Of a DNA stretch of 64,000 bases, positions 26,778 to 38,291 are shown piece after piece. Location of the stretch: positions 310,001-374,000 of the forward strand of contig JAYXKI010000005.1 in NCBI GenBank assembly GCA_037892935.1, read 5' to 3'. The notes under the pieces are model-generated. The model did not search any database. It saw only the letters and a program-made list of their open reading frames with translations, and had not been told where the DNA came from. The position numbers were made by a program, and so were the translations under genes. Position 1 is the first letter of the stretch, and the number at the start of each line of letters is the position of its first letter. The stretch is from Phlebopus portentosus (Eukaryota > Basidiomycota > Agaricomycetes > Boletales > Boletinellaceae).

Positions 26778-27255
26778 TCGTTGCGGAGCGACGTTCATAT
26801 TATTCTTACATGATTCTCTTCTCTTTTTTAATCCTTCAATACAGCGAGACTCTAATTGCTATCGCGTTCTACCCCGTGTAGTTGCTTTGTTTAACTGTTT
26901 TGCATCAGTGTCATGTACTGTACTTATAGAGCATTGCTGTAATATGCCCTCCATCGACGACCCGGACACGACCTATCTACAACTTTATGTACCATTTGAG
27001 CGATTATACTCGTTTTTTCGACGACCTGAAGTCATTTTGTGATCGAAAACTCGGGATAGATTATAATCATCCTGTACATTAGGAACCCTTCAACGCCTGT
27101 AGTACGCTCCGGGCCATGCTTTAGCAATAGCTTTGGAGAATCTCCACGAGTTACTGTGTATAGTTCGGATAGCAAGACAGCTTACGAATTACTGTAAGTA
27201 CGCAGCGGAGACGGTAAATCCGATCCTACAAGACCCAGTCCACCCCAGTCCACCA
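26778..27255. other. Convergent spacer between kinases A and B
   Basis: This is the 3' flank shared by FunK1-A and B. It is nearly the same as 60138-60630 in the second block, with only small indels, so it was part of the duplicated unit. No gene is seen. Confidence 0.55.
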
Positions 27256-28196
27256 TCATTTCTCCAAAATCTGCCAGAATTTGTCCCAAGTAATGTGACC
27301 ACCGAGTGTCTCATGAAACACAAGCGTGTCATCGTCTTTAGGGTTTGAAGCCTTAGCATCCTCGAATTTCTTCCTTGCTTGGTCGGCAGCGAGAAACATC
27401 GACTGCATGTCAGCAATCCACGAGGAGACTAGCGGCTTATACAAGTCCGTAAACAGGATGCGTAAGTTTGGTCGGGAAAACCCGAATAGCACTGATTGTT
27501 TAAACGAAACGAGCAGCTTGTCTACGTCTGTGTCCAATTCATCAAGAGCATCCGTCTGTACTTCGGTGCCATGCGAATAATGGGTCCCAATCCAGCAAAT
27601 GACGTAAAAGAACGACTCCCAATCAAACCTTTCGAGGTGTGGAGAGGTTTCATTCTCGAGCAGATCTATCGCCATGAAACGACGAGTCCCAGTTCGCCTT
27701 CCATGGTGTTCCTCACTGCTCAGTACCCCGATGGAGGCCAGATCGAAATCAATAAAGACTCCATGTACAGCGCCATCATCACTGTAGCGTACCATCAAGT
27801 TATGAGGACTGATATCATCACGATGGAGAATGCGTGCTTCGCGGATGAACGAGAAATGGTGTGCTTTTCAGAGGAAACAATCAAGATGAGACACACTAGA
27901 CGAGAATTGAACGAACCTCGTACGATGTCCCGGATGGCTTGCTTGAAATGGTCCAGGTTCGTCAATCCAAATATTGGATGAAGGCGCTTCATGACCATCA
28001 CACGGCAGATACGATTCCCAGCTTCATCAAGAATTTTCGGAAGCTCCTTTGCACTGAATCGAAAAATCCGTTCTTTCTTCAAATCGTCAATCTCTTTGGG
28101 AGGTAATTTGACCATCAGGAGGGACTGTGCAAGCTTCCTATCGCCGTACTTCTGTTTATGCTTAGTTTGGGTGTCGAGCTTCAATTCAGGAGACAC
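27256..28196 (-). pseudogene. FunK1 kinase B, 5'-truncated
   Basis: It holds only the second half of the kinase. It starts at LKLDTQTKHKQKYGDRKL (corresponding to about residue 550 of kinase A) and so lacks the N-terminal region, the glycine loop and the ATP lysine. It continues through CRVMVMKRLHPIFGLTNL and an intron to ARILHRDDISPHNLM (one extra Asp in the HRD loop), VFIDFDLASIG, and the end ETLGGHITWDKFWQILEK (stop 27256-27258). Without the lysine region it cannot be an active kinase. At its 5' end it abuts a plus-strand kinase tail (28185-28250). Confidence 0.8.
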
Positions 28197-28250
28197 TAGT
28201 ACTTGGCTTTGGCAGCCCGGTCATCCGCGAGAATTTCGTGATCGTCAGGA
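28185..28250 (+). pseudogene. Plus-strand FunK1 C-terminal remnant (next to B)
   Basis: On the plus strand the sequence reads as a decayed FunK1 end (LGFGSPVIRENFV, compare the GHVTWEKFW region of kinase A). It lies directly against the truncated 5' end of minus-strand kinase B. The same head-to-head arrangement recurs at D, E, B' and G. Confidence 0.5.
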
Positions 28251-28546
28251 AAGATAGAGTAAGCATCTTGCTTATGTTATAGAGATACATTCATTTCATT
28301 TCATAGCCTGTAATGTATTTTGACTATGCTTTAGCTGCGGACTCCAGAAATGAAGGAAAGTGAAATCTATGTGCGGAAAGGAACGATGGTATTCCAGGAG
28401 TTCATATCCAATAAATAACCCGATTGTATTATTGCTGGAGGATTGTCCACGAGTTACAGCTCGAAGAGCAAGTCAGGTTACGAATAAAGTGTGGGGCGCA
28501 GACGTTAAATCTGGTTCTACAAGACCCAGAACGCCTTGATCCACAG
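28251..28546. repeat. Spacer repeat of the truncated-kinase unit
   Basis: This spacer (AAGATAGAGTAAGCATCTT, CCTGTAATGTATTTTGACTA and following) recurs with small changes at about 50270-50554, 61670-61967 and 62985-63298. It is the former 3' flank of the plus-strand kinase in each unit. It has no coding potential. Confidence 0.7.
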
Positions 28547-28807
28547 TCAGTTCTTTAAAATCTTCCAGAATTTGTCCCAAGTAACATGACCACCGAGCGT
28601 CTCATGAAATCCAAGTGTGTCTTCTTCAGGGTTTGCAGTCTTAGCATGCACGAATTTCTTCCTTGCTTGGTCGGCAGCGAGAAACATCGACTGCATATCA
28701 TCAATCCACGAGGAGATTAGTGGCTTATAGAAGTCTGTGAATAATTTGTCCAAGTTTGGTTGGGAAAGCCCGACTAGCACCGATTGTTTAGACCAGATGA
28801 GCAAATT
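28547..28807 (-). pseudogene. FunK1 kinase C: 3' half of a copy split by the giant element (other half = D)
   Basis: C-lobe end of a FunK1 kinase (LFTDFYKPLISSWIDDM, ETLGGHVTWDKFWKILKN), with stop at 28547-28549. Its homology ends at GAGCAAATT (28807), where the left terminal inverted repeat of the 19.4 kb element begins. The missing upstream part continues exactly at 48184. Confidence 0.85.
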
Positions 28808-28822
28808 CATCAGGAAAAACCT

Positions 28823-29185
28823 GATCTGCGGAAAGCAATGGAACTAGATAGGGAGATAAGAGAATGGGCGGATCACATGGGGTGGCGGAGAAATGAGTCG
28901 GAACGGACCCGGGATGGAATGGGACTGGAGGAAATAGATACCAGATTAGTCGTAGATCCGCGTGTCCCACTTATCAAGAGTCATTTATGTAATAGATAGA
29001 AGTGCCCATGTGAAGCTTCAGTCAGGTTACCATCCATAAATGGAAATATGATGGTCATGTGAAGATATTGGACTTGAGCTGAGCGCATGCAGAGGCCTAC
29101 AATTGGTCGAAACGGCCTAATTGCTTTCTATGTTAATGTAACTCGTTATTGTTGACTTTCTAGTACATGTACATAATGTATGAAA
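28823..29185. other. Left subterminal region of the giant element
   Basis: Non-coding DNA between the left TIR and the end of the transposase gene. It has GGAACGG/CCGGG-type motifs (near 28900-28915) that resemble those near the right end (48045-48070), as expected of subterminal transposase-binding repeats. Confidence 0.4.
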
Positions 29186-32100
29186 TTAAAACATACTAAA
29201 ATGTGTACTTCGGTCTCTAAAGTCATTCAGGTAGAAGTCAGTACATTCCTCCAGCACATTACTACTTGTCCAATGTGCAGGGGCCACTTTTCCGAATTGA
29301 GGTATTAGATGCACACTACGATGAAAATTCGCTACGGGTATAATAGAAGACTCCCTGCTGCTATCTGGAGTGAGTGAGCGCGAGACTTTATACATTCTGA
29401 AGTTGATATCCGGTTGAGGTGAAAACTTTGAGAACCATTCAATGTAGGCCAGACGACGGGGCACAAGAGCTTGCAGATGGACATGTTCATCGTCCATGAA
29501 GAGCTGTGAGAGAGCTCTGTTATTGAGGGAGAATATAGCACGCGCTTGAGCAACGCAGAACGCTGGAATACGTAGTTAAGCTCACGCATATTATATTGAG
29601 ACAAACACAGACTCACATTGAATGTCTGTGCCTTCACAAATGCGCACGAGCGCCGTGTCGAACCAGCCAGGTACGTCTCTACCTTGCTTATCGAGCTTTC
29701 TTGCCTGGCATGTATCGAATCTACCACAGGCCTGTCGTCATCCATCTCGTTTCGAAACTTGATTCTTTCGAACACTGACACAAGACAAACAATAATTAAT
29801 TCGTCTCTCGCTTTCTGCTCGAGTTCTCTTTGGCGCATATTGGGGTACTTTAAGGATACAGCGTAATGTGCAAGAGCACGATTGAACTGGTGTACCCCGT
29901 ATGAGTCAGCTAGAACCTTGAAGTTGCAGGTTTTCGTTGGATTCTTTGCAGTCGAGATTTCGAGGTCTGGTAGTAACTCGGTGGATGTCCAAGGAGGGGC
30001 CGGCGCGAATCGCTGAGTTCTCCAATCAATATTCTTCTTCAAATCACAAACTTTCTCTTTTCTCTCGAGCCAGCGTGTCATCTGAGGAAGTTCGTCCTTA
30101 TGGTTAGTTGCTGCGTAGGCGTCCTTAGCAAAATCAATGTGCAGGCGTTCCGTAAATTGGGTATTGTAGTTGTCCGTGGTGCCGCGAGACTTAATGCTGC
30201 TAGTATAATGCACCATAGAATGTAACTTGATGAAATTGAAGTCGACTCGTGCTCCCTCATCAATAAAAACTTGCTTATTCTCGTGAAAACACCGCAGTGC
30301 ATCGTCCAGCAACTCCAATGTCTGTGATGTATGGATAGGGTATTGCGCGATGTAGACGAAGTCAAGAATGGCTCGGGTTGCGCGGACGAGTTGTTGCGTC
30401 GCTCGATTGCTGCCCAATTGAAAGCCTGCTAATAATCCAAGCAGGAACTGGCAGATTTGACTGTGTTCTGTTCTGCTCACCCTGTTTAGAATAGACAGGC
30501 CCATATGAAAGACTCTAATACTGTGATTCGGCGGTATGCGCCTGCATCGAGCGTCGAGTTCCTTCTCACCCAGTGTGACCGTAAGCCACTCTATCAAATG
30601 CTTGATGACACCTTGGTGCAGTTGATGAAGGATATCTGGTGTAAGCGCATCGAAAACATCGCAGTATGGCAAATCGATCCAGAACGGGTGTTGAATTGGC
30701 TTGATGCGATGTGCTTTGCATACACGAGAATATTGAGATGGATCATCGGAGTCGAGGATATCCATGATGTCTAACACCTCATCCAGATCGCGGTGCGCGT
30801 GTGACTCTTCCCAGTGTTCTCCGAGTTCATGCTTTCGGCATATGCACTTCGGACAATCTCCTGATATGATGCTGGAGACTTGCACCTGCTCCTGATAATC
30901 GATTGCGACTGCGGCGAGGATGGGGTGACAACGGCGCTCGATCCCATTTCCGTCTGTCATAAGGACACCAGGACCGCCGTGTCTTCCCATGTCACAAAAT
31001 ATGAACCGCATGCAGGCATGGACGAGGTTCTGAAGCATGCGTCGACGGGAGGCATTGCTAGATATGTGCTGGAGGCGACTCGTAGGCAGATACGCTAAGA
31101 GAACCTGAGCTTGTCTCGATGGTTTCTTGCGGATGTCCTTTGGAATATTCGCGATCGTAAGATAGACAGGATACGCTGTCTTTGTACGGAACAGAGTGAT
31201 CTGCGTCTTGTCCAAAGAAATGATAACAGGTATTACGGTCCCACCAGGCTCTTGTTGTTCAATCGCCCGCTAAAATATCTATTAGAATGCAGATTGAAGA
31301 CAAACCAGCATTATCACACACCTGAGAGGCCCACCACCATTCCCCGGTATGCATATCATGATACACCTGAATTCTCTCCTCCTCATCTGCGAAATGACGT
31401 TCTGGTTGAAGAATCAACCCATCCGCAAATTCGGGAGCGCTCAGTAGAGCTCGTATGCACTCCATCGTATCTCTGCTATATAGGTCGACCTGGGTACCTC
31501 CTACGACGATCTCTCGTCGATGAAACAGCAGGCGCCGCGAAGGGATCTGTTTGTCGATTAGCGCGTTGAGTTCTCGAGCATTCCGATATGATAGTCCTAG
31601 CATTTGTACAATCTATTTCGGACTGTCAATACAGATGTTCATAGTATTGTGGTCCTTGCAACCCACACCATCAATCTTCAACAAATCATCCAGAGCATTC
31701 GACCCTGCTCCTCATGTCTTTGCCCAGCACGCAACTTCCCAGTCCAGCTTTGACCGAAATGGTGCATACCTGCCTTCACTGCCTGATCTCATTTGAAGGT
31801 CTCGCGTGAACTGAGTGTATGCTGCGCTCCCCTGTTCAGAAACGTCCGCAGCCAGGTGTCTGTATGCTTTACCGGCCCGTGCATAAGGTACTACGTCGTT
31901 AAATTTGACTATACGAGCTGGGCGATATTGCAACCTTGCCTGAGCAGCGCGGCGCTCGACAATAATCTCCCCAAGGCGTTGTTGTGCCGACTCATCTTCA
32001 TCGTCTATTTCCTCGTCTAGTTCCAGCTCAGCTGGCGTGCGATGAGGTTCCCAGACTCGTTCGGTGTCAGCGTCACTGTCGTCCGAACTACTGTTGTTCT

Positions 32101-32411
32101 GTCGGACCTGTAAAATTGCTCAATGTTTCGAGTACGTACCTGTCGTCGTCGTCGAATGTCATTCCTTCTGAGTTGCAAGCACCATCCCCCATGGGAAAAT
32201 CATCCTCTCCGTAGTCGTTCCCGAAATAATCCCCCGTGAATTCCACCCATCCTTGTCGGTCGATCTCTTCGTTATGTGTAGTATCTCGCAAAGCATCGTA
32301 ATGTATAACGAGCACCTGCTAGCACCTGCTACTTTCTGGCTGATACATCTGATGTCGTCGTACGTCCATGAATCGTCTGTTACAACCCAAACATTCTTCT
32401 CGTTCGCTCAT
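29186..32411 (-). CDS. Plavaka-family DNA transposase
   Basis: Plavaka transposases are RNase H-fold enzymes common in basidiomycete genomes. The ATG at 32411 opens with a zinc-finger-like CLGCNRRF...RRHQMY. Exons follow with GLSYRNARELNALIDKQIP and WWASQ (31300-31600). The long open stretch 31215-29332 carries the hallmark PVYLTIANIPKDIRKKPSRQ, FIFCDMGRHGGPGVLMTDG, CPKCICRKHELG, DALTPDILHQLHQGVIKH and FTERLHIDFAKDAYAATNHK. After the last intron the C-terminal region (FSKFSPQPDINFRMYKVSRS, VLEECTDFYLNDFRDR) ends at 29186. No internal stop was found in the main exon, so it may still be active. Exact exon joins in the first 1.2 kb are uncertain. Confidence 0.8.
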
Positions 32412-33012
32412 TTCCGTTCCTAGTACTACAGTGCAGAATATTAGACTTATATATTGTTCTCCTTAATGAAATATGTATATTTTCTTTATAAAACCTGTAT
32501 GCTACTTGATACAAGAAATTATTTTGGTATACGGTACATTAAATAACGAGGAGAGTCACTGCAGCCGCGACTTGACAGTGGTGGTAAGAAGCAAGACAGA
32601 AAGAAGTGCTTAAAAGTTTGACGCGTCGGTATATTGGACTCGAGCGTGCGAACTTGGGAAGATCACAAGAATAGCATGTGATCTTCCCAAGTTCACACGC
32701 TCGAGTCCAATATACCGACGCATCGATCGTCCTTGTACAGTTTTTCTCTTGTCTCTTTCCACGACCTACCCTGTACGGTAGAAGTAGCGTAGAGAAACAT
32801 ACAGTAGTAAAACAAATAGAAACACTTTTTTGAGTGTCGTTCGGACGCCTCAGAGGACATATATCCACAAGACAACCATAAAAAAAGCAAAAAAAAAATT
32901 TGATTGCGTGCATTACAATTAGAAAGTCGTCTACAATGAGCCATGTATGCATAACGTCGCGATTGTGTGACAATAAAAAATTGATGTGTTTTTGTAGTCA
33001 ACAAGCAAGGAA
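32412..33012. promoter_or_regulatory. Divergent intergenic region, transposase / Spt5-like gene
   Basis: Six hundred bases between two divergent starts inside the giant element. Its main feature is the 99 bp hairpin at 32623-32721. An acceptor-like TTTTTGTAG at 32989-32997 suggests a 5'-UTR intron of the Spt5-like gene. No coding frame is supported. Confidence 0.5.
32623..32721. repeat. Near-perfect hairpin, 45 bp arms, 9 bp loop
   Basis: The left arm 32623-32667 (starting GCGTCGGTATATTGGACTCG) and the right arm 32677-32721 are complementary with one mismatch. The loop is AGAATAGCA. It lies midway between the divergent transposase and Spt5-like genes. Confidence 0.95.
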
Positions 33013-34669
33013 ATGGATACCATGAAGTTTCTCGATCTCTCTGCACAAGTCTGCGATGATACGGATGAAGAATCTGAGGCAAGCAACGCAGAAGGTATGT
33101 ATTACAGTGTCCATGCAAAATACAGTCTATTTATATACGTGAACAGACAACAATTTCATTGATGACGTACAGTTCGATCAAGCGCAGCGCGCAGCACGTC
33201 CTGTGCTGAGCCTGGATGCCCCGCCAGATGAGTCACAAGTCGCCGAGTCGATTGCCAGTGACATCGTGCAGCGAGCACGCAAGCGGCGAAGGACCGAGTA
33301 CAAAACCGAGGCATCCGCAACGCCGCAATGGGGAAGGGATGCACTCACAACGCAGCTGAGGACTGGGCGAGCGTTGTTCCCTGAAGGGATGCATGTCGAC
33401 GATTCGAAATACGAAATGTATTTCATTAGGGTGTGTGTATTCCAAATCTTTCTTTCAACCGAAATGCTCACAAACAACGTATGAAGTCTATGGATGCAAG
33501 CAACAAGTCAGCGCTCATTATGAAACACTTCCCTCCCCATTGTCTTGTCTTCCACATCCCGTGGCTTGCTGGCCGCGTTTATCTCTGGGTCCCGGACATT
33601 CAGATCATCAATGACATGTTCACTGCCCGAGGACGCACCCAGACCACACGCCCGCCAACGCGCGTCCCATCCGATGAGCAAGGCCTAGTGTTCGCCATGC
33701 TGCAAAGAAGCCAACCTGAGTACCACGTCGGGCAGTGGATCAAAGTGAAAAAAGGAAAGTTTGCTGGTGATTTCGGGGTAGTGGAGGAAGTTTCTCATGA
33801 CAGGCGTACCGTTCATATCGCCGCAATGGCATGCGTACATGATTCGCCAGAGCAGGATAATGTGCAGCGGCCTGAAATGCGTCTGGCCACTCTTTCATGG
33901 CTAAGAGACACATTCAAATCTGAGCCAATCACACATTACGAGAATGGCTCTTACGAGTTCCGAGGAGGTCGTTATCGAGACGGGCTACGTTTATTACGCA
34001 TGACGGTTGCGAGTGTTCAACCAGCCTTCCCGAGTTTGCACGAGGTTCAGCCCTTTCGTCTGCAACACTTCGGGGATCTTCAGGATTTGGAGAGCTACGT
34101 ACAGTCTGGAGACCTGGTGGCGATCCATTCAGGTTCATTGATGAATCTAGTCGGCGTCGTACAGGAAAGGCTGGACTTAGAAGTTATAGTCGGTCAGTTG
34201 AGATGACTTGACACCTTGGAAGAAATCATCGACAATGACTGGTTTTCGAGGCCCGCCGGCAAAGAACGGACATACTGGGATTCCCTACAAGGCTTGCGCC
34301 GATCGGACGTGCTTTTAGATCTCAAACAGGATTCTGAAGACGACAAGATCAGAGGGGTCGCCTCCATGCACGTCCATCACATACGCCGCTTTCTCGATGT
34401 CGGCGATGAAGTTCTTGTCAGGGTCGGATTACACTCAGGAAAGCACGGAATGATCGTTGAGCAGCACAGCGACATGCTGAATTTGCTGTTCAAAGACTCG
34501 GAACTCTCAGTGCGTATCATTATCAGTTTGGAGTTTTTCTGTGACTGAGTGCTCTTAGGTTGAAGTTTCGCGTTTTTGGGTTGAAACAGTTTCGAAGGCC
34601 CCAATGCGCGTCGCTCCAGCTCGAGAGGAAAACGCGACTCACATATTCAATAAAGGCACGGTGTGGTAT

Positions 34670-36600
34670 TAGGTGTGGTCTCTCTATCTGAAGGCGCTAC
34701 AGATGTCCATCCTACTAAGGGAGCTGAATGTGTGAAGAAACCTCCAGAAACGAAGCCTCAAGCTATCAGACTCTAACCACTAACCACCTGGCAGGTGCCA
34801 AAACCGTCAGAGACGTCGGGGAGTGGCCTATGGACGCCGAGGTATGAAAGGAATGGAGTAGTAGGTCCGCCGGACAGAAGGGGAGGTCACAGGAGTCCGC
34901 CGGAGTAGCGCAATCTCAGTAGGAGGAAGCTAGGAACTGTATATGACGAATATGAGGCGTAACGTGCAGCGAGTAGGTGAAAAAGACGCCGAGGGGGAAT
35001 ACAATGGAAGGCCTGTGTCGCCAGAGGGCCGCCGAGGTCGAATAGGGGGCTGCCGGGGACGAGGGAGCGTGTACAAATCCGCCGCAGTAGCGTAAACTGG
35101 ATAAATGAAAGGTAGGGACCGTATACGATGGATACGAGGCGTAACGTGTGGCGAGTAGGTGAACAAGACGCCGAGGGGGAATACAATGGAAGGCCTGTGT
35201 CACCGGAGGGCCGCCGAGGTCGAATAGGGGGCCGCCGGGGACGAGGGAGTGTGTACAAATCCGCCACGGTAGCGTAAACTGGATAAATGAAAGGTAGGGG
35301 CCGTATATGATGAATATAGGGGACAACGTGCGGCGAGTAACTGGAAAAGACGCCGCAGGGGTGTAGGACAGAAGGCCTGTGTCGCCGGAGGGCTGCCGAG
35401 GTCGAATAGAGGCCGCCCGACAGGTACAATGGAGTGCGGCGGACGTTTGGGGGTAGGTTCCCAGTCCTAACTCACACACCTGGCCCTTGTATGCTGTGGA
35501 AGCTCTCTGCTATGAATGTGCTCTCGTATCTCTCTTGTCTACTGATGAATATACACTCTATATATACTCTTCTGCTCTCGCCGATGAGTCCTACTGTCTG
35601 ACAACATCTCCTGAGTCACTGGGCTCGCCAAGGGCCGCCGCCGGAGCATCTAGGAGGTGTACGGCAGCACCAACGTGAGGGGGCTATCCAATAGTATGAT
35701 ATATCGTGTATCTGCAATAAAATGGGCACTGGCGGAGTCTGGCTTGGCAGCGGCGGTCGGTGGCTTGGCACGCCGCTGTACCACATGCCTGACTGCCATA
35801 TATGGTCTAGGGTCGCCCGCCGCTTGGGGGGAAGTCGGGAAACATCGGGGCCGATGTTCAGAGGCTCATATCGCATATATGAGATAAAGGGCGCATCAGT
35901 CAGGGTCTCTGGGCCACCCAAGGCCGCCGCCGCACTCAATATAGAGTGTAGGCGATCCATGGTAACTAAGGAGGGCGCCGGAGCGGCGGATCTGCAAGTC
36001 GCCGCTCGATCGGCGGCGGATTCGTAAAGGTGCGGCCTTTGGTGGCATATGAGCAGGGATGATACTAGATAAATCCATAGGCCTTGGGGGACTGCCTGGT
36101 AAGTTGTAGGAGGCCTCAGCGAGGGCACCTGAGGACGCCTGAGTGGCCGCCGGACCAATCTGAGGCTTGGGGGGCCGCCGCAGGGGTGTCCAAATCCGCC
36201 TCGAGGCTGTACGTATGAGGAATTGTAATAACGAAGGCCTATAATGATTGGGGGACATCTCCTATGGTGTCTGGTGCTGGGTAGGAGCCTTTGGCGGATG
36301 TGTATGGGTGCCAGGGAGCCAGCGGCGGACTTGTCTGGGCTCTCGGAGGGCGCCGCAGGGGGAAGTGTAGGCTAGAATCCATAGATATGTGCTCATATGG
36401 CCTCTAGAGTGTGGTATGAGTATGCCTTGGTCCTCTGAGGTGTAGGCGGCGAAGGGATATGGTATCTGAAGTAGGGGAGAGCCATAGTATGAGTGTCCTG
36501 GCACAGGACTGGCCAGGGCACTACAACGGTATGCATATGCATTGGTGAGTACGCTGGACGATGGGGTAAGATACTGCAGGTCGAAGGTAGAGCAAACATA
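34670..36600. other. GC-rich block of about 2 kb inside the Spt5-like gene
   Basis: The composition is unlike the neighbours, rich in GCCGCC/GGCGG. The first part is a 182 bp tandem repeat array; the rest is unique low-complexity DNA. Open minus-strand frames of 180-190 codons exist, but they overlap each other in different frames. The limits are approximate; no inverted ends or target duplication were identified. Confidence 0.5.
34880..35430. repeat. 182 bp tandem repeat, about three units
   Basis: The landmark AACGTG recurs at 34961, 35143 and 35325, exactly 182 bp apart, with the surrounding sequence conserved (GACGCCG, GGCCTGTGTC, GGTCGAATAG). 182 is not a multiple of three. Confidence 0.9.
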
Positions 36601-37715
36601 CTTGTGCTCATACGCGGTGCGAATGGGCACAATGATGTGGTGGTGAGTAACAATAGTCTCCCTATGTTACGAAACAACTAAGAAATATGCAGGAAGAATA
36701 TAGTGCCGATCAACTCGTAGAATGGACTCCAGACATGATTGAACATGGCTCGTTACCACTGGCGACGAAGGACGACATTTACGCAAAGACGCATAGAAGC
36801 CGATTCGTCGGAAAATATGTTTTCATTTGGAACAGGGGCATCTCCACCAGTGGGCGTGGGACAAGGTTTGCAAAGGGGATGCACGGCTTCGTGACGGAAG
36901 TCGATGAGGAGAGGAAAACGGCAGGGGTCGCATTCCAGAACAGAGAGGAAACATTCCCTCTGAGGAATCTGGTGTCTGGGTACGTTCGCTTGATTGATTG
37001 ATTTGTCGATTACCATAGTTAATGATGAGTGCAGGGATTTCCTTTGTAGTCTGGACCGCGAAGCTCCCCTGTCCCTCCCGAGTTCTCGTATCTATTCAGG
37101 CGGGTACAAGAGCTACAGGCCAGAAGGGGGACATTGACGCATGCGTGGGCCTCCAACTTGAACCCACGGCACACGGAGAGATCAGATGAAGAAAGGGCGA
37201 AGGAGTACGAACCCGTCCCGATGCAGTACGAACCCGTCACAGGTTAGGGTACTGCTGATTGACAAGGGCGATTGACTAATGACAAGTACATAGATTTCTC
37301 TCAACCTGGCTTCTGGATCTTTCACCTGAGAGTTCGTTCATTCTTCCCAGCTCACAAGGTATTCGTTCGATGTGCTCGACAAGATCGAGCAGGATATATT
37401 ACTGGAGACCTTGGAGAAGACCATTCGCGATGTTTTGGAGCCCACGACAAATGCAGAGTGCGCATTCATATAGAGAGAGGAAGCACGGTAATAGAGTCGT
37501 CCATTGATGTATGCAATCTGGAGCCCTGTCGTCCGGTGAAGAAAAACGAGAAAGTCCTTCATGTCAGAGGCTTGGAAGGAAGACCGGTTAGGTTACTTGT
37601 CGCTACTGGAGTCCCGAGGCGGCGCGAGCAACCCATTACAGTGTGCGAGCCTGGAAACAACAAGCAAGTCTCATACTTGCAAGGATGGCAGGTAACGAAA
37701 GTAGAGAGTATTTGA

Positions 37716-38291
37716 GAACTTGAACTACGAAGACGTGTAGTTTGGAGAATATTTTATTCCTATTTATTCGTGTCGTACATGCATTATATTAGTAGATACA
37801 CAATATCGTAGAATAATGAGCCGGCTGGCCCGTTGCAGCTGAAATGTACTCTGTATAGAACTGATTCCATACGAGGGCCCCAAACACTTTCGAGTAGATG
37901 ACTTACGATACAGATTTTCCATCGAGGAACTTGTTGGACAAGGAATTGCGCAATACTTTCAGGGCCTGGTGAGTTCCGACTCTTTACACACAATGAATTG
38001 ATCTGAATTCTTGAGAACATTCTTTCAGGAAGTATGGATCGACAAAGTGAACTAAAAAGCTTATCAATAGAAGCTCACGGCATGCGAGCTTATCACCAAC
38101 ATGTCTTCGGCAAGCTTTTATCCTTCTATTTTGAGACCTTGACCTTGGATACATACAGACCCGAACCTCGTAGATGCGATCACATTTTTTTCAGTTCAAA
38201 AACTCGAACTGTCCAACTAATTCCCCCCCCAATCTCTCTCTCAGTAGCGCACATCTCAAGTTCAAAGTTCTTACAGTCTGCGAATACAAGA
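37716..38291. other. Intergenic region inside the giant element
   Basis: Between the Spt5-like gene and the next cargo gene. An in-frame upstream extension (from 38034) exists but lacks the composition of the following protein. C8 at 38223-38230 and CT-rich DNA precede the ATG. Confidence 0.4.

Larger units (their letters stand above)
33013..37715 (+). pseudogene. Spt5-like NGN/KOW gene of the transposon, disrupted
   Basis: Spt5/NusG proteins ride with RNA polymerase through an NGN domain and KOW motifs. Exons start at ATG 33013 with an acidic N terminus, then ARKRRRTEYK, then an NGN-like part with YEMYFIRV and VFHIPWLAGRVYLWVPD. Several KOW-type units follow: VGQWIKVKKGKFAGDFGVV (33728-33790), SGDLVAIHSGSLMNLVGVV (34106-34165), VGDEVLVRVGLHSGKHGMI (34398-34455) and KYVFIWNRGISTSGRGTRF (about 36810-36870), with a last exon group to 37715 (QGWQVTKVESI). 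An in-frame TGA at 34204-34206 splits VGQLR from LDTLEEI, and a roughly 2 kb GC-rich block (about 34670-36600) separates the third and fourth KOW units. The family call rests on motif layout; function within the element is unknown. Confidence 0.65.

Noticed and set aside
32623..32721. CRISPR-like or tRNA-like interpretation of the hairpin
   Set aside because: There is only one inverted pair, no repeat-spacer series and no cloverleaf. The genome is clearly eukaryotic.
34887..35479. Two overlapping minus-strand open frames of 180-187 codons rich in Pro, Ser and Tyr
   Set aside because: They lie in the 182 bp tandem repeat and are open in two frames at once because of composition. There is no start context, no motif and no splice logic.
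35616..36158. Minus-strand open frame of 180 codons
   Set aside because: It falls in the GC-rich low-complexity block, has no recognisable domain, and is likely open by base composition.
38034..38291. Upstream in-frame extension of the cargo gene to an ATG at 38034
   Set aside because: The residues are unlike the rest of the protein and pass through a C8 run. MSFSYAQ at 38292 is the better start.
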